A DNA stretch of 64,000 nt from Planctomycetota bacterium (lineage in GTDB: Bacteria > Planctomycetota > UBA1135). The notes below the pieces were generated by a model. That model ran no database searches and had not been told where the DNA came from. It saw nothing but the letters and a program-made list of their open reading frames with translations. Of the stretch, positions 44,056-52,321 are shown piece after piece; positions within the stretch are counted from its first letter, which is position 1; each line of letters opens with the position of its first letter. The position numbers and the translations under genes are program-made. Location: positions 217,857 to 281,856 of the forward strand of contig QQUA01000009.1 of the NCBI GenBank assembly GCA_008501825.1. Direction: 5' to 3'.

Positions 44056-44664
44056 ATGGACCACGCCCGCCTTTCTCAGGTACGCGTTTTGGACGTAGCC
44101 AGGGAGCAGGGTTGCCGGAGCGACGATCTCAGGGTCGAAGCCGGCGATACCCTCACGCTTTCCCCGGACTCCGAACTTTTCCGACACCACTACCTTCGAC
44201 TGCAACCGAAGAACATTGACGAAGTCCGTCAATACATCGGCCTCAGCGACGCGGTTTTGGAGCAGGCTTCCACCCGCTTGAAGTCTTCTTGCAATCCGAA
44301 ATCGAATCCTTGCCGACTGTCGGCACGGTTGATTTCCCCGGAACAACTGGAAGACGAAGACCCGGAACTCCGCAATGAGGCCCTGCAACTGACTCAAATC
44401 GCCGCTCGCGAATACGTCATGGGCGACTCGAATCGGGTGCTGAGCTGGAAACCGATCCTGGACCGCTACGTCAGCATCGCCAAGATCCAGCTTCAAATCG
44501 CGGTTTTGCAGGACATCACCGTCGGCACCAACGCCACGCTGAATCTGTCCCCCAACACTCATGCTTTGTACGCCAACCGGATTCGCATCCACACAGGCGG
44601 CAAAATCCGCTGCAACGGTCCCAAGACTTTCCGCTGCGCATCCATCGAGGGCAATTTGCCCTGA
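44056..44664 (+). CDS. Protein of unknown function paired with glycine-rich protein
   Basis: About 202 residues if started at ATG 44056; an in-frame TTG lies 99 bases upstream. The N-terminal half is hydrophilic and helical (NEALQLTQIAAREYVMG). The C-terminal third is strand-rich, ending TLNLSPNTHALYANRIRIHT and then GGKIRCNGPKTFRC. This is the kind of ladder seen in beta-helical regions that normally continue into glycine-rich repeats. Here the glycine-rich part is the next gene, 32 bases away with its own ribosome site. No signal peptide. Function unknown; it is possibly the other half of a two-part assembly. Confidence 0.5.
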   Translation: MDHARLSQVRVLDVAREQGCRSDDLRVEAGDTLTLSPDSELFRHHYLRLQPKNIDEVRQYIGLSDAVLEQASTRLKSSCNPKSNPCRLSARLISPEQLEDEDPELRNEALQLTQIAAREYVMGDSNRVLSWKPILDRYVSIAKIQLQIAVLQDITVGTNATLNLSPNTHALYANRIRIHTGGKIRCNGPKTFRCASIEGNLP

Positions 44665-44696
44665 TCCAAAAACCAGAAATTTAAAGGAGAACAACC

Positions 44697-45344
44697 ATGC
44701 CCAACATTGTGGCAAGAGGACAGCGCGGCGATGACGGCCCGGCCGGAACCAACGGTCAAACCGGTGCCGCAGGCATCAACGGCAAGGCCGCCGAATGCCA
44801 TTGGAACGGGGACGACGCAGCCGGAAACGGCACCGGCGGCGGCACCGGAACCGCAGGTTCCAATGGGGCCGACGGCCAGCACGGCACCCACGGCTCGGAC
44901 GTCCTGATCGAGGTCTCCGACTTCGTGGTTGGAGTCGACGTCAACACCCGTGGCGGCCGCGGCGGAAACGGCGGAGCCGGAGGTACCGGCGGTGCCGGCG
45001 GTAAGGGTGGATCCGGCGGCAGCGGATCCGGCTGTGAACCGCAAGGCAATGGTGCCAAGGGCGGCAACGGAGCCACCGGTGGCGACGGCGGCCAGGGTGG
45101 AGACGGTGGAGACGGCGGCAACATCACGGTGGTCGCCGACAACATCACCACCGGTACCTTGAATGCCAACGCCGAGGGTGGCCCCGGCGGGCTCGGCGGT
45201 TTCGCCGGCTTGGGGGGATCCGGAGGCAACGGCGGCAGCGGTGATCCGGCAGGTGGCAACGGCAGCCCCGGCCCCAACGGCAGCACCGGTTCTTCCGGCG
45301 CTAAGGGGCTGGACGGTTCGGTGAACATCATCGAGCAAAACTGA
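44697..45344 (+). CDS. Glycine-rich repeat protein
   Basis: 215 residues preceded by a strong ribosome site (AAAGGAG 7 bases before ATG). It has no hydrophobic signal. The sequence is almost all GG-x and GxxG blocks (GGRGGNGGAGGTGGAGG, GGDGGQGGDGGDGG), broken twice by strands (SDVLIEVSDFVVGVDVNT, NITVVADNITTGTLNANA) in the same rhythm as the secreted protein at 11102. Such repeats can form polyglycine-II-like or beta-helix stacks. It sits between its possible partner (44056) and the prenyltransferase-like fusion (45357), 12 bases from the latter, so all three are likely cotranscribed. Confidence 0.65.
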   Translation: MPNIVARGQRGDDGPAGTNGQTGAAGINGKAAECHWNGDDAAGNGTGGGTGTAGSNGADGQHGTHGSDVLIEVSDFVVGVDVNTRGGRGGNGGAGGTGGAGGKGGSGGSGSGCEPQGNGAKGGNGATGGDGGQGGDGGDGGNITVVADNITTGTLNANAEGGPGGLGGFAGLGGSGGNGGSGDPAGGNGSPGPNGSTGSSGAKGLDGSVNIIEQN

Positions 45345-45356
45345 TTCCTGAGCCCG

Positions 45357-47450
45357 ATGAGAAACCCTCTGCCTCTGTCCTTCAGAACGCCGGCTGAAAA
45401 GTCGCCGAACATAGGACGGAACTCCCCTGTGGTCGACGGAACGCAAGAGACTCGGCCGGCAGCGGTTTCTCCTCGGGCTTTTCTTCAGATCGAATCGCAA
45501 CTCCGCGCCTTTTCATCTTGGGCCGGATTGCCGGATAAAATTCAGAATCGACTTCATCAAACCTTTCGAACTCTTTGCCGGGAATCTCTGAACCAAAAAA
45601 TAAAGCGTAAGTATCCCGGCCTTTCTGAAATCAACGCCAGCGGACTTCCTTTCCAATGGTCTCTCTGTCTGGGAAAACCGGAACTCACGGCTCCCAGCGT
45701 TCGCTTTCTTTGCGAGGTCGGTGTACCGGGAAGTCACGGCAAAGACCGCCAACAGCTTAGTCTGGCCCGTTTGCGACAATGCAGCCAAAGTTTGCACCTG
45801 GGCGACCATGGCCGTTGGCTCGAAGGAGCCAAGCAATTTCTGCTGCCGGATACCTGGCCGGAATCTTGGTATAGCTCGGTGTGGATTGCGGTCGGCGCCA
45901 ATGCCAAAGGATGTTTACTGAAGCCCTATTTCAATTTAAACCACGGTACGCCGAAACAGCGTTGGGACTGCATCGGTCAGTTCCTGGCCGCTTCAGGCCG
46001 CTTGCAAAACCTGGAGACTTTGTGCCGCCTTTCCGGCCAAGTATCCCGCGGCTCCATACCCATGGGTATTGCCTTGGACTTCTTGCCCCAAGGCCAATGC
46101 GGCCGCATCAAAATTTACTTTGCAAACGAAGAGGTGGATTTCACCTGGTTGCAACGCTGGTATCAAGCCGCCGGTGCCGAACAGCACGTGGCTTCTTTCC
46201 GCAGTCTGTTGGAAACCTTTCCTCCTCCTTCCGGAGACCGACTTGCCCCTCGCTCCATGCTCTTGAGTTTGGAACTGCAAAGGGAAAGCGAGCCTTCCTC
46301 TTTAAAAACGGACTTCGCCTTAACCCACTGGATGCCTCACGATCAAAGCATCTGGAACGGCTTGCAAGCTTGGATGCATCGCCGAAGCTGGCCGATCGGA
46401 CCGGCATCCGAGTTGCTCCATACCTTGGGCATCTTGCCGGCCTCCGATAACCATTGCGATTTGTTTCGTTTCGTCGGGTTCGGTCAAGAGCCGGACGGTA
46501 GCGAACATTTGAATCTGTATTTCGAGCCGTCCTTGCACTCCTCCAGGAAACCGGGGAAGCCTCCCACCCCCTCCACCGATGCAGCGATTCGCCGAGCCTC
46601 CGCTTTTCTGCGTCGCAGTCAAAAGGAAGATGGCCGCTGGTCCGATTTCGACTTGCCGGTCGGGTCGGCCGAAGCCTGGCCCACCGCCTTTGTGGCCCTG
46701 CAATTGCCCGGACAAGAATCCGCTTCCAGGCAGCGGGCCCTGGATTGGTTGGAGCGCCATGCCCAGGCCGGCGGGGGCTGGGGTTACCACGAGCAAGTCC
46801 CAGGAGATGCCGACAGCACCAGCCTGGCCTTGTTGGCTTTGGAAGTCGGCGGCCGTCCTAAGCCGCAAGCTGCCCTCGAATTTTTGAAACGGCACCAGCA
46901 GGCCGATGGCGGTTTCGCCACTTACGTCCATGGAAGGGAAGCTCGAGGCGCCTGGGCCCAGAGCTGCTGTGACATCACCCCTTTCGCCTTGCTTGCTCTG
47001 GGAGATGCCCTGGCTCCTGAGGACCGCCGGCGGGCGTGGCAGTGGCTACGAGGGCAAGTCGGCCCGGACGGAATTTGGCCTTCTTATTGGTGGACCAGCG
47101 GGCTCTATCCGACCTGGGGATGCCTCTGGGCCTCCCGCCGCCTGGAATTGCCCCTGCCAGATCGCCCCTTGAAGGCCACGCTGAGAGCCTGGCGGTGCCG
47201 TCATCCCTTTGAACAAGCCCTGCGCCTTCGGTGTTTGGAACTCTTGGGGGCCCACCCGGCCCCGGACGGCGATCGGCGCCGGTTGAGCCAAGCCCAACAA
47301 GCGGACGGCTCCTGGATCCCCCAACCCATGCTCCGCCTGCCGCCACCGGAAATTGCCGCGCCGGAAAGGCAAATCGATGCCGGAGGTCTGTTCGCCGATT
47401 CCCAACGCAGTTTCACCACCGCCATGGTGTTGGGCGCTCTCTCCATTTGA
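45357..47450 (+). CDS. ABBA-type prenyltransferase-like and terpene-cyclase-like fusion
   Basis: 697 residues in two parts. The N-terminal ~400 residues resemble the DMATS/ABBA aromatic-prenyltransferase fold: a repeated alpha-alpha-beta-beta pattern with aligned strands LKPYF (~188), GRIKIYF (~250) and LNLYF (~385). Each gives the Lys/Arg-x-Tyr positions that line the diphosphate site, and FVGFGQEPDGSEHLNLYFEP is a typical DMATS ending. The C-terminal ~280 residues are alpha/alpha toroid repeats with a perfect QW motif (RASAFLRRSQKEDGRW), DADSTSLALLAL (~484, class II cyclase-like DxDxT/S), SCCDITPFALLAL and further QxxDGxW repeats. No signal peptide. The fusion suggests prenylation followed by or coupled to handling of the prenyl chain, but both activities are inferred only from patterns. 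Follows the glycine-rich gene by 12 bases. Confidence 0.6.
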   Translation: MRNPLPLSFRTPAEKSPNIGRNSPVVDGTQETRPAAVSPRAFLQIESQLRAFSSWAGLPDKIQNRLHQTFRTLCRESLNQKIKRKYPGLSEINASGLPFQWSLCLGKPELTAPSVRFLCEVGVPGSHGKDRQQLSLARLRQCSQSLHLGDHGRWLEGAKQFLLPDTWPESWYSSVWIAVGANAKGCLLKPYFNLNHGTPKQRWDCIGQFLAASGRLQNLETLCRLSGQVSRGSIPMGIALDFLPQGQCGRIKIYFANEEVDFTWLQRWYQAAGAEQHVASFRSLLETFPPPSGDRLAPRSMLLSLELQRESEPSSLKTDFALTHWMPHDQSIWNGLQAWMHRRSWPIGPASELLHTLGILPASDNHCDLFRFVGFGQEPDGSEHLNLYFEPSLHSSRKPGKPPTPSTDAAIRRASAFLRRSQKEDGRWSDFDLPVGSAEAWPTAFVALQLPGQESASRQRALDWLERHAQAGGGWGYHEQVPGDADSTSLALLALEVGGRPKPQAALEFLKRHQQADGGFATYVHGREARGAWAQSCCDITPFALLALGDALAPEDRRRAWQWLRGQVGPDGIWPSYWWTSGLYPTWGCLWASRRLELPLPDRPLKATLRAWRCRHPFEQALRLRCLELLGAHPAPDGDRRRLSQAQQADGSWIPQPMLRLPPPEIAAPERQIDAGGLFADSQRSFTTAMVLGALSI

Positions 47451-47532
47451 CAAGGTTTGAAAGAGGCGACAAAGGCGGCAGGAGAGGGAAGCTCCCGCCT
47501 CGTTTGGGGCGATTCCCGATCTTTGGGCATAG

Positions 47533-47563
47533 AAAAACCCGAGCGGGTTAACCCCGCCCGGGT
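47533..47563 (-). terminator. Rho-independent terminator after rpsT
   Basis: Read on the minus strand, ACCCGGGCGGG pairs with CCCGCTCGGGT (one G-T pair) around GTTAA, followed by five T residues. It lies 45 bases past the rpsT stop and may also serve the convergent prenyltransferase-like gene. Confidence 0.88.
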
Positions 47564-47607
47564 GCGCGCCGCAAGCGGCACGAGCCTCCGGCATGCCGGA
47601 GGAAGAC

Positions 47608-47871
47608 TCAGCGAATGGAGTTCACCGCCCGCATCAGCCGGGACTTCCGGCGAGCCGCGGTGTTGGCGTGGATTTGGCTCCACTTGGCGTTCTTGTCGAT
47701 CAGCTTGACGGCTTCGGTCAAGCTCTTCTCCGCCGTTTCCAAATCTTGAGCCTCTACCGCAGCCATGGTTCGTTTGATCCAGGTCCTCATGGAGGACTTG
47801 CGGGCGCGGTTCCGTTCCCGGCGAACCAGGCTCTTCTTTTGTTCCTTCTTAGCCGATTGCGTGTTGGGCAT
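47608..47871 (-). CDS. rpsT: 30S ribosomal protein S20
   Basis: 87 residues, basic and helical. MPNTQSAKKEQKKSLVRRE is a typical S20 start, KSSMRTWIKRT follows, and the C-terminal NTAARRKSRLMRAVN is the conserved S20 ending. ATG 47871 gives the normal length; an upstream frame would add 14 residues unlike S20. Binds 16S rRNA early in small-subunit assembly. Confidence 0.94.
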   Translation of the reverse strand: MPNTQSAKKEQKKSLVRRERNRARKSSMRTWIKRTMAAVEAQDLETAEKSLTEAVKLIDKNAKWSQIHANTAARRKSRLMRAVNSIR

Positions 47872-47971
47872 GCCTGAATCCAAGAAAGGGATCAGGGAAA
47901 AAGTGAGCGGCACATTCTACGGATCCAGCGCCATCCGGCAAGGCCCTGGCCGGAAAGGGCCGGCCCGGAGC

Positions 47972-48613
47972 TCAGTCCTGTTCGTCCTGGGGATCGGCGT
48001 CTTCCCCGCGGGCCGCCCGCAAGAAGGCATCCTGATCCACCGCCAGGTCGAAACCGCTCTCCGCTTCTTCGTACTTTTTGGTCCGAAGCGCCTGTTCCGC
48101 CGCCAGATTTTTGCGGGCTCGCATGGCTTCGGTATCCCGCGGATTCACCTCCAAGGCCATCTTGTAGAAATCGAGCGCCTGATCCACTTCTCCCTGGGCG
48201 GCGGCCAGGGCGCCGGCTTTCTTCGCCGCCTCCCCGTCTTGACTGGCCAGGGCGCCGAATACTCCCAGAGCGCCGCCGGCGTACCCGGCCTTTTCCAAGG
48301 CTTCCGCCCAAGCAACGCCGGCCCGAAGGTCGCCGGAGTTCTTGAGAAAGGCCCGTCGCAGGGAACGAGCTTCGCCCTCGGGATTTCGAGTCAATCGGCT
48401 GAAGCGGGCGGCCAAGCCGGCCGGCCCCGCCCCGAGTTTGCCCATCAATTTGGAACCGCCCTCCATTTCCAACAAAGCCTTGGTGAAGAGTTCCGCGGCA
48501 CGCCCCTCACCCGGGGCGAACTCCAAAACCTGGTCGCAAAGTTCGACCGCGAAATCCGCCTGCCCTTTTTTCAGGGCGGCTTCAGCTCGATCCAAGTGTT
48601 TCTTTAAGTCCAT
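47972..48613 (-). CDS. Tetratricopeptide-repeat protein
   Basis: 213 residues, helical and without signal or membrane segment. TPR-like units are clear at residues 1-35 (LDRAEAALKKGQADFAVELCDQ) and about 130-190 (KKAGALAAAQGEVDQALDFYK, EAMRARKNLAAEQALRTKKY), with the alternating Ala/Gly and Tyr positions. The C-terminus is acidic. Likely a cytoplasmic scaffold; partner unknown. It is upstream of rpsT in the same direction, with a 100-base gap, and divergent from def. Confidence 0.7.
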   Translation of the reverse strand: MDLKKHLDRAEAALKKGQADFAVELCDQVLEFAPGEGRAAELFTKALLEMEGGSKLMGKLGAGPAGLAARFSRLTRNPEGEARSLRRAFLKNSGDLRAGVAWAEALEKAGYAGGALGVFGALASQDGEAAKKAGALAAAQGEVDQALDFYKMALEVNPRDTEAMRARKNLAAEQALRTKKYEEAESGFDLAVDQDAFLRAARGEDADPQDEQD

Positions 48614-48669
48614 GTCGGGTTTTGCATTGAGGCGGCTCGTATTCTAATGGGATAGCTGAAGTGCCACCC

Positions 48670-49194
48670 ATGGACATCGTCCTGTACCCGGATCCCCGTC
48701 TGCGGCGGAAGACCGCCCCGATCGAAAACTTCGATCAGGAATTGGCCGACATCGTACGAGCCATGTTCGAAGTGATGTACCGAACCAAGGGGGTGGGTTT
48801 GGCCGCGCCTCAGGTGGGCTTGTCGTTGAAATTGTTGGTGTACAACCCCGAAGGCGACCCCGCCAAATCCGAGCAGGAACGAGTCCTGGCCAACCCTAGG
48901 ATCCTGCGCCGGTCTCGCAACAAGGAATTTGGCGAAGAAGGCTGCTTATCTTTCCCGGGAATCTTCGGCCAAGTCGAGCGCCCTCTGGAAGTGACGGTGG
49001 AAGCCCAGGATTTGAACGGCGAAAAGCACCAACTGGAATTGAAAGATTGGGATGCACGGATCTTTTTACACGAGTTGGATCATTTGGACGGAATCTTGTT
49101 TGTGGATCGCTTTCAACCGGGAGACAAGGTCCGCGTGAAGCCTCAATTGACCGATCTTGAAGCCCAGTTTCGGGCTAGCCGTGCAAGTTCTTAG
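48670..49194 (+). CDS. def: Peptide deformylase
   Basis: Removes the formyl group from the N-terminus of new proteins. The three conserved motifs are present: GVGLAAPQVG (near residue 40), EEGCLSFPGIFG with the metal-binding Cys, and the FLHELDHLDG metal site (HExxH). I chose ATG 48670, giving MDIVLYPDPRLRRK, the usual start; a GTG at 48661 is also in frame. 174 residues. The end overlaps ribF by 14 bases. Confidence 0.95.
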   Translation: MDIVLYPDPRLRRKTAPIENFDQELADIVRAMFEVMYRTKGVGLAAPQVGLSLKLLVYNPEGDPAKSEQERVLANPRILRRSRNKEFGEEGCLSFPGIFGQVERPLEVTVEAQDLNGEKHQLELKDWDARIFLHELDHLDGILFVDRFQPGDKVRVKPQLTDLEAQFRASRASS

Positions 49195-50206
49195 AGGCTT
49201 ATCTTCCTTAGCTTCCCGGGAAAGGGGAGAAGGCTGCATTGCCACGGTCGGGGTCTTCGACGGCGTCCATCTCGGCCATTTCCACGTCCTGCAAAAAGTC
49301 CGGGAACTGGCCGCGGCGAGGGAATTCCCCTCGGCGGTCGTGACCTTCGCCGGTCATCCGAAAGCTACCTTGCTCGGCCGAGGCCCGTCGGCGATTACAA
49401 GCTTGGAGCACCGGCTGTTACTTTTCCGGCGCTCGGGCATGGCCCTGGCCTTGGTATTGGATTTCGATGCAGCGCTTCGAGAACTGAGTGCGGAAGCTTT
49501 TTTGCACCAAGTCCTGCTGGATGGATTGGGCATGAAAGAGCTGGTGTTGGGATTCGATTCCAAGTTCGGCAAGGATCGCCGGGGAACGGTGGAAACTTTG
49601 GCGCCCTTGGCCCGGGAGTTGGATTTCGGCTTGCATCAGATTTCCGCATTACGCCTGGAAGGCCGGGCCATTTCCAGTACCGCTATCCGCGAAGCCGTTT
49701 CGCTGGGTGAATTGGATCGAGCCGCCGCCATGCTGGGCCGCCCGGTCAGCTTGCTTGGAACCGTGATCCGGGGAGACCAACGAGGCCGATTATTGGGCTT
49801 TCCCACCGCGAACTTAGATTTGCACCAGGAATTGCAGCCGCCCAAAGGGGTTTATGCCGCCCTGGTGCACTTCCCCAAGTGCAACGGCGACCTTGATGCG
49901 GCCAATCCTTTGCATCCGGCCGTGGTCAACATCGGCCATCGACCTACCTTCGAGAAACAGGAAATTTCGGTAGAGGCTCATCTGCTCGATTTCGAAGGCG
50001 ACCTTTACGACCAAGATATGGAAGTTTTCTTTCTGGATTTCTTGCGGGGAGAGCAGCGTTTCGGCGGCCCGGCTGCATTGGTCGCTCAAATTCAAGAAGA
50101 TGTGGCGCTGGCCCGCCAGCTTCTCGCCTCTGCCAAAGACCACTGGCAAATTCCTGGGCGTTATTTGCCGATCGAAGGCCCGGGGCCGGATTCGTTGTCG
50201 GTCTAA
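49181..50206 (+). CDS. ribF: Bifunctional riboflavin kinase/FAD synthetase
   Basis: Converts riboflavin to FMN and FMN to FAD. The N-terminal nucleotidyltransferase domain has GVFDGVHLGHFHVL and GRAISSTAIREAV. The C-terminal flavokinase domain has RGDQRGRLLGFPTANL and PAVVNIGHRPTF. 341 residues from the GTG at 49181, which overlaps the def stop; an in-frame TTG further upstream is less likely. Normal length. Confidence 0.93.
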   Translation: MQVLRGLSSLASRERGEGCIATVGVFDGVHLGHFHVLQKVRELAAAREFPSAVVTFAGHPKATLLGRGPSAITSLEHRLLLFRRSGMALALVLDFDAALRELSAEAFLHQVLLDGLGMKELVLGFDSKFGKDRRGTVETLAPLARELDFGLHQISALRLEGRAISSTAIREAVSLGELDRAAAMLGRPVSLLGTVIRGDQRGRLLGFPTANLDLHQELQPPKGVYAALVHFPKCNGDLDAANPLHPAVVNIGHRPTFEKQEISVEAHLLDFEGDLYDQDMEVFFLDFLRGEQRFGGPAALVAQIQEDVALARQLLASAKDHWQIPGRYLPIEGPGPDSLSV

Positions 50207-50248
50207 GGAACCCTCTTCGTCATTCGAAACGATCGAGGTTTGGCCGAA

Positions 50249-50650
50249 TCAAGGTCCCTCGCGATCCGACCGAAACCAGGGTGGATGAGGTTCCGTAACC
50301 TCAATCTCGCCGGGAATAATGCGGCGAATGCCTAGCTTTTTGATTTCAACAAGGATCAGTTCTAGGTCTTTCACCGACAACCGATAGTCTAAAGCCAAGC
50401 CTAGAATCAAGTTCGGCTTGAACTCCTTGCTAAGTCTATCCATGACAAAGGAAATGGGGGTAAATCCATCTTCCATTTCTGATTCACGAAATTCCTCGAT
50501 TGCCAGAGTATAGGTCATGGGAATAAAATCGAAGTAAAAAGAGTAGGACAATTCTCCTACTTCCTTCGAGAATGGGCTCCATACTATGACATAACCCCAA
50601 AGGTCGTCGTGTTCGGTAAATTTCCGAGGAGAGAAAATTTCAAATTCCAT
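50249..50650 (-). CDS. Protein of unknown function, operon with a small lipoprotein
   Basis: 133 residues. ATG 50650 has GGAG 6 bases upstream and overlaps the preceding lipoprotein gene by 11 bases, favouring it over an ATG at 50680. The protein has alternating strands and helices (GYVIVWSPFSKEVGELSYSF, DLELILVEIKKLGIRRI). No family recognised. No signal peptide, so probably cytoplasmic. More AT-rich than the housekeeping genes. Confidence 0.5.
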   Translation of the reverse strand: MEFEIFSPRKFTEHDDLWGYVIVWSPFSKEVGELSYSFYFDFIPMTYTLAIEEFRESEMEDGFTPISFVMDRLSKEFKPNLILGLALDYRLSVKDLELILVEIKKLGIRRIIPGEIEVTEPHPPWFRSDREGP

Positions 50651-50933
50651 GAGCTCTCCGTTCTTCAAAAAACGAGTCACGATTCAATCCGAACGAATCG
50701 ATCAATACAACGGCTAGGTCGCGAGAAAACACATCCTTCCGGTAGATGTTCTCCGGAAAGGCCACTTCGAAACTACGGTCGGAGTCTTGAGTCAAGGTCA
50801 TCTTGACATAGCCTTGCGGAGCGGAAGATTCTCGATGTTCGGACTCATTGGAAGTCGACTGCCGAGGAGGAATAGAGCATCCGAGTGTGAATGCAGAAAG
50901 CAAGCAGGCTGCGAAAGCAAAGCGCTGAAGCAT
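50640..50933 (-). CDS. Small lipoprotein of unknown function
   Basis: 97 residues beginning MLQRFAFAACLLSAFTLGCS, with a lipobox after the hydrophobic run. The mature part is short, polar and without a known motif. It overlaps the next gene by 11 bases, so the two are coupled. Another lipoprotein of the accessory cluster lies at 56300. Confidence 0.55.
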   Translation of the reverse strand: MLQRFAFAACLLSAFTLGCSIPPRQSTSNESEHRESSAPQGYVKMTLTQDSDRSFEVAFPENIYRKDVFSRDLAVVLIDSFGLNRDSFFEERRAHGI

Positions 50934-51022
50934 AGCGTATTTTAGCACTTTCCCACCTAGAAAAGACTTAGTTTGGAAGGCCGCATTGAGCCAAGCCTTG
51001 TATGCCTCATACTATTTCATGC

Positions 51023-52144
51023 CTAATCATACTCGGGCAAATAGATATTTCGATCGTGACTCCCCTTCTCGACTTGGATCCCGGCGATTAAGACCTTGTC
51101 TTTCTTCTTGTCATACACCTCGACTTTAGGGTTCGTCCACTCGAAAAACCATCGAATGCAAACCCTACCTCTTTGAGATGGTCTTACATTCAGATATAGA
51201 TTGGGCTCAACTGACCTCACTTCGATTCTTGAAGTGTCGATTTCCTTGCCACCTCCCGGCCTCAACCAAAAGGAGCAATATTCGTTTAACTTCCATCTGT
51301 CCATGACAATCTCAGGCATGAAAGCTCCTCGATGAGGAAGGACGAAGGCGATTGGCTCTTTCAATTCCCAATCCTCATAATCCCCGCCGTGAACCGAGTA
51401 GTTTCCGGCAGGAAGCCCCAAAAACTCCAGAATTCCCCTTGAATCGCAATGGGCACTTCCACGAAAGTTCGCACGCAGATCCGTCATGGATTTATCGAAC
51501 CACGGATTTTCTAATTGCGAATCCCTTTTCACGGTAAAGGTTTGACCGGTCGGTGCTTCAACGCCTGGGAACTTCACCTTTAGTGCAATTTTGAAAAGCG
51601 GTGGAAGGCGAAAACTCCATTCCTTGTTCCTTTCACGTGGCACGAAAAAACTATCCTGCAGCAAATACTCAAAACCACAGGGAGAAATGATCTTTAACTT
51701 CATTTCCATGAGTTCAGGGAAGCCCGTTTTCCATCGGGCAAAGTCCGGTAAAATATCAACAACAAACTCATTCGCTTCCTCACCTCGAAAAGTCTTGGAC
51801 TTCCTTTGTCTCAGTTCCTCGTCCTTATCATAGGCTTCCAATTCCCAAGAGCACTCCCTGGAGTGAACGTCTCCACCGCTTCTCATATCCACCTTAAAAG
51901 AGAGCCGAAGTGGTATTTTTAGCTGATCCAGAAGTTGCGCAGAGGATTCGGTGGCTGACACCCTCTCACCTGGAGAAAGAAAAACTTGAATGGATTCGGA
52001 TTCTTCAAATTCCTCAGTTTCCATTTCCGTCCTGGGCTTGGGTAATCTTGAATCGGCGTGTTCAAAATTTTTCAGAGTTAAAATTAAAAGGCACAAAAGC
52101 ATCACGGCCAAAAGAATCAACCCAGTTTTTGCGAACTTCTTCAT
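51023..52144 (-). CDS. Membrane-anchored beta-domain protein
   Basis: 373 residues with an N-terminal membrane anchor (KKFAKTGLILLAVMLLCLLIL), the rest outside the membrane. It is beta-rich, with a segment CDSRGILEFLGLPAGNYSVHG like the carboxypeptidase-regulatory ending (GxLxxxgLPxGxYxV), and so resembles the proteins at 11801 and 29576 in layout. No enzyme motif. Its DNA is visibly more AT-rich than the core regions, as in the neighbouring lipoprotein genes. Confidence 0.6.
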   Translation of the reverse strand: MKKFAKTGLILLAVMLLCLLILTLKNFEHADSRLPKPRTEMETEEFEESESIQVFLSPGERVSATESSAQLLDQLKIPLRLSFKVDMRSGGDVHSRECSWELEAYDKDEELRQRKSKTFRGEEANEFVVDILPDFARWKTGFPELMEMKLKIISPCGFEYLLQDSFFVPRERNKEWSFRLPPLFKIALKVKFPGVEAPTGQTFTVKRDSQLENPWFDKSMTDLRANFRGSAHCDSRGILEFLGLPAGNYSVHGGDYEDWELKEPIAFVLPHRGAFMPEIVMDRWKLNEYCSFWLRPGGGKEIDTSRIEVRSVEPNLYLNVRPSQRGRVCIRWFFEWTNPKVEVYDKKKDKVLIAGIQVEKGSHDRNIYLPEYD

Positions 52145-52321
52145 TCCATGAACTCCAAATGAAAGAGACGTATCCCTACTAGGCCAGTCATTCTACTCAA
52201 AAAACATCCTCGGCCTCAAGGAGGCGGATGGGAACTCACCGGAAACGTTTTCGCTAGGCTCTTGGATGAAATCCGTCCAAATTTCCTGTTCGATCCTACC
52301 GGCGGCCGTCACTACCTCAAT

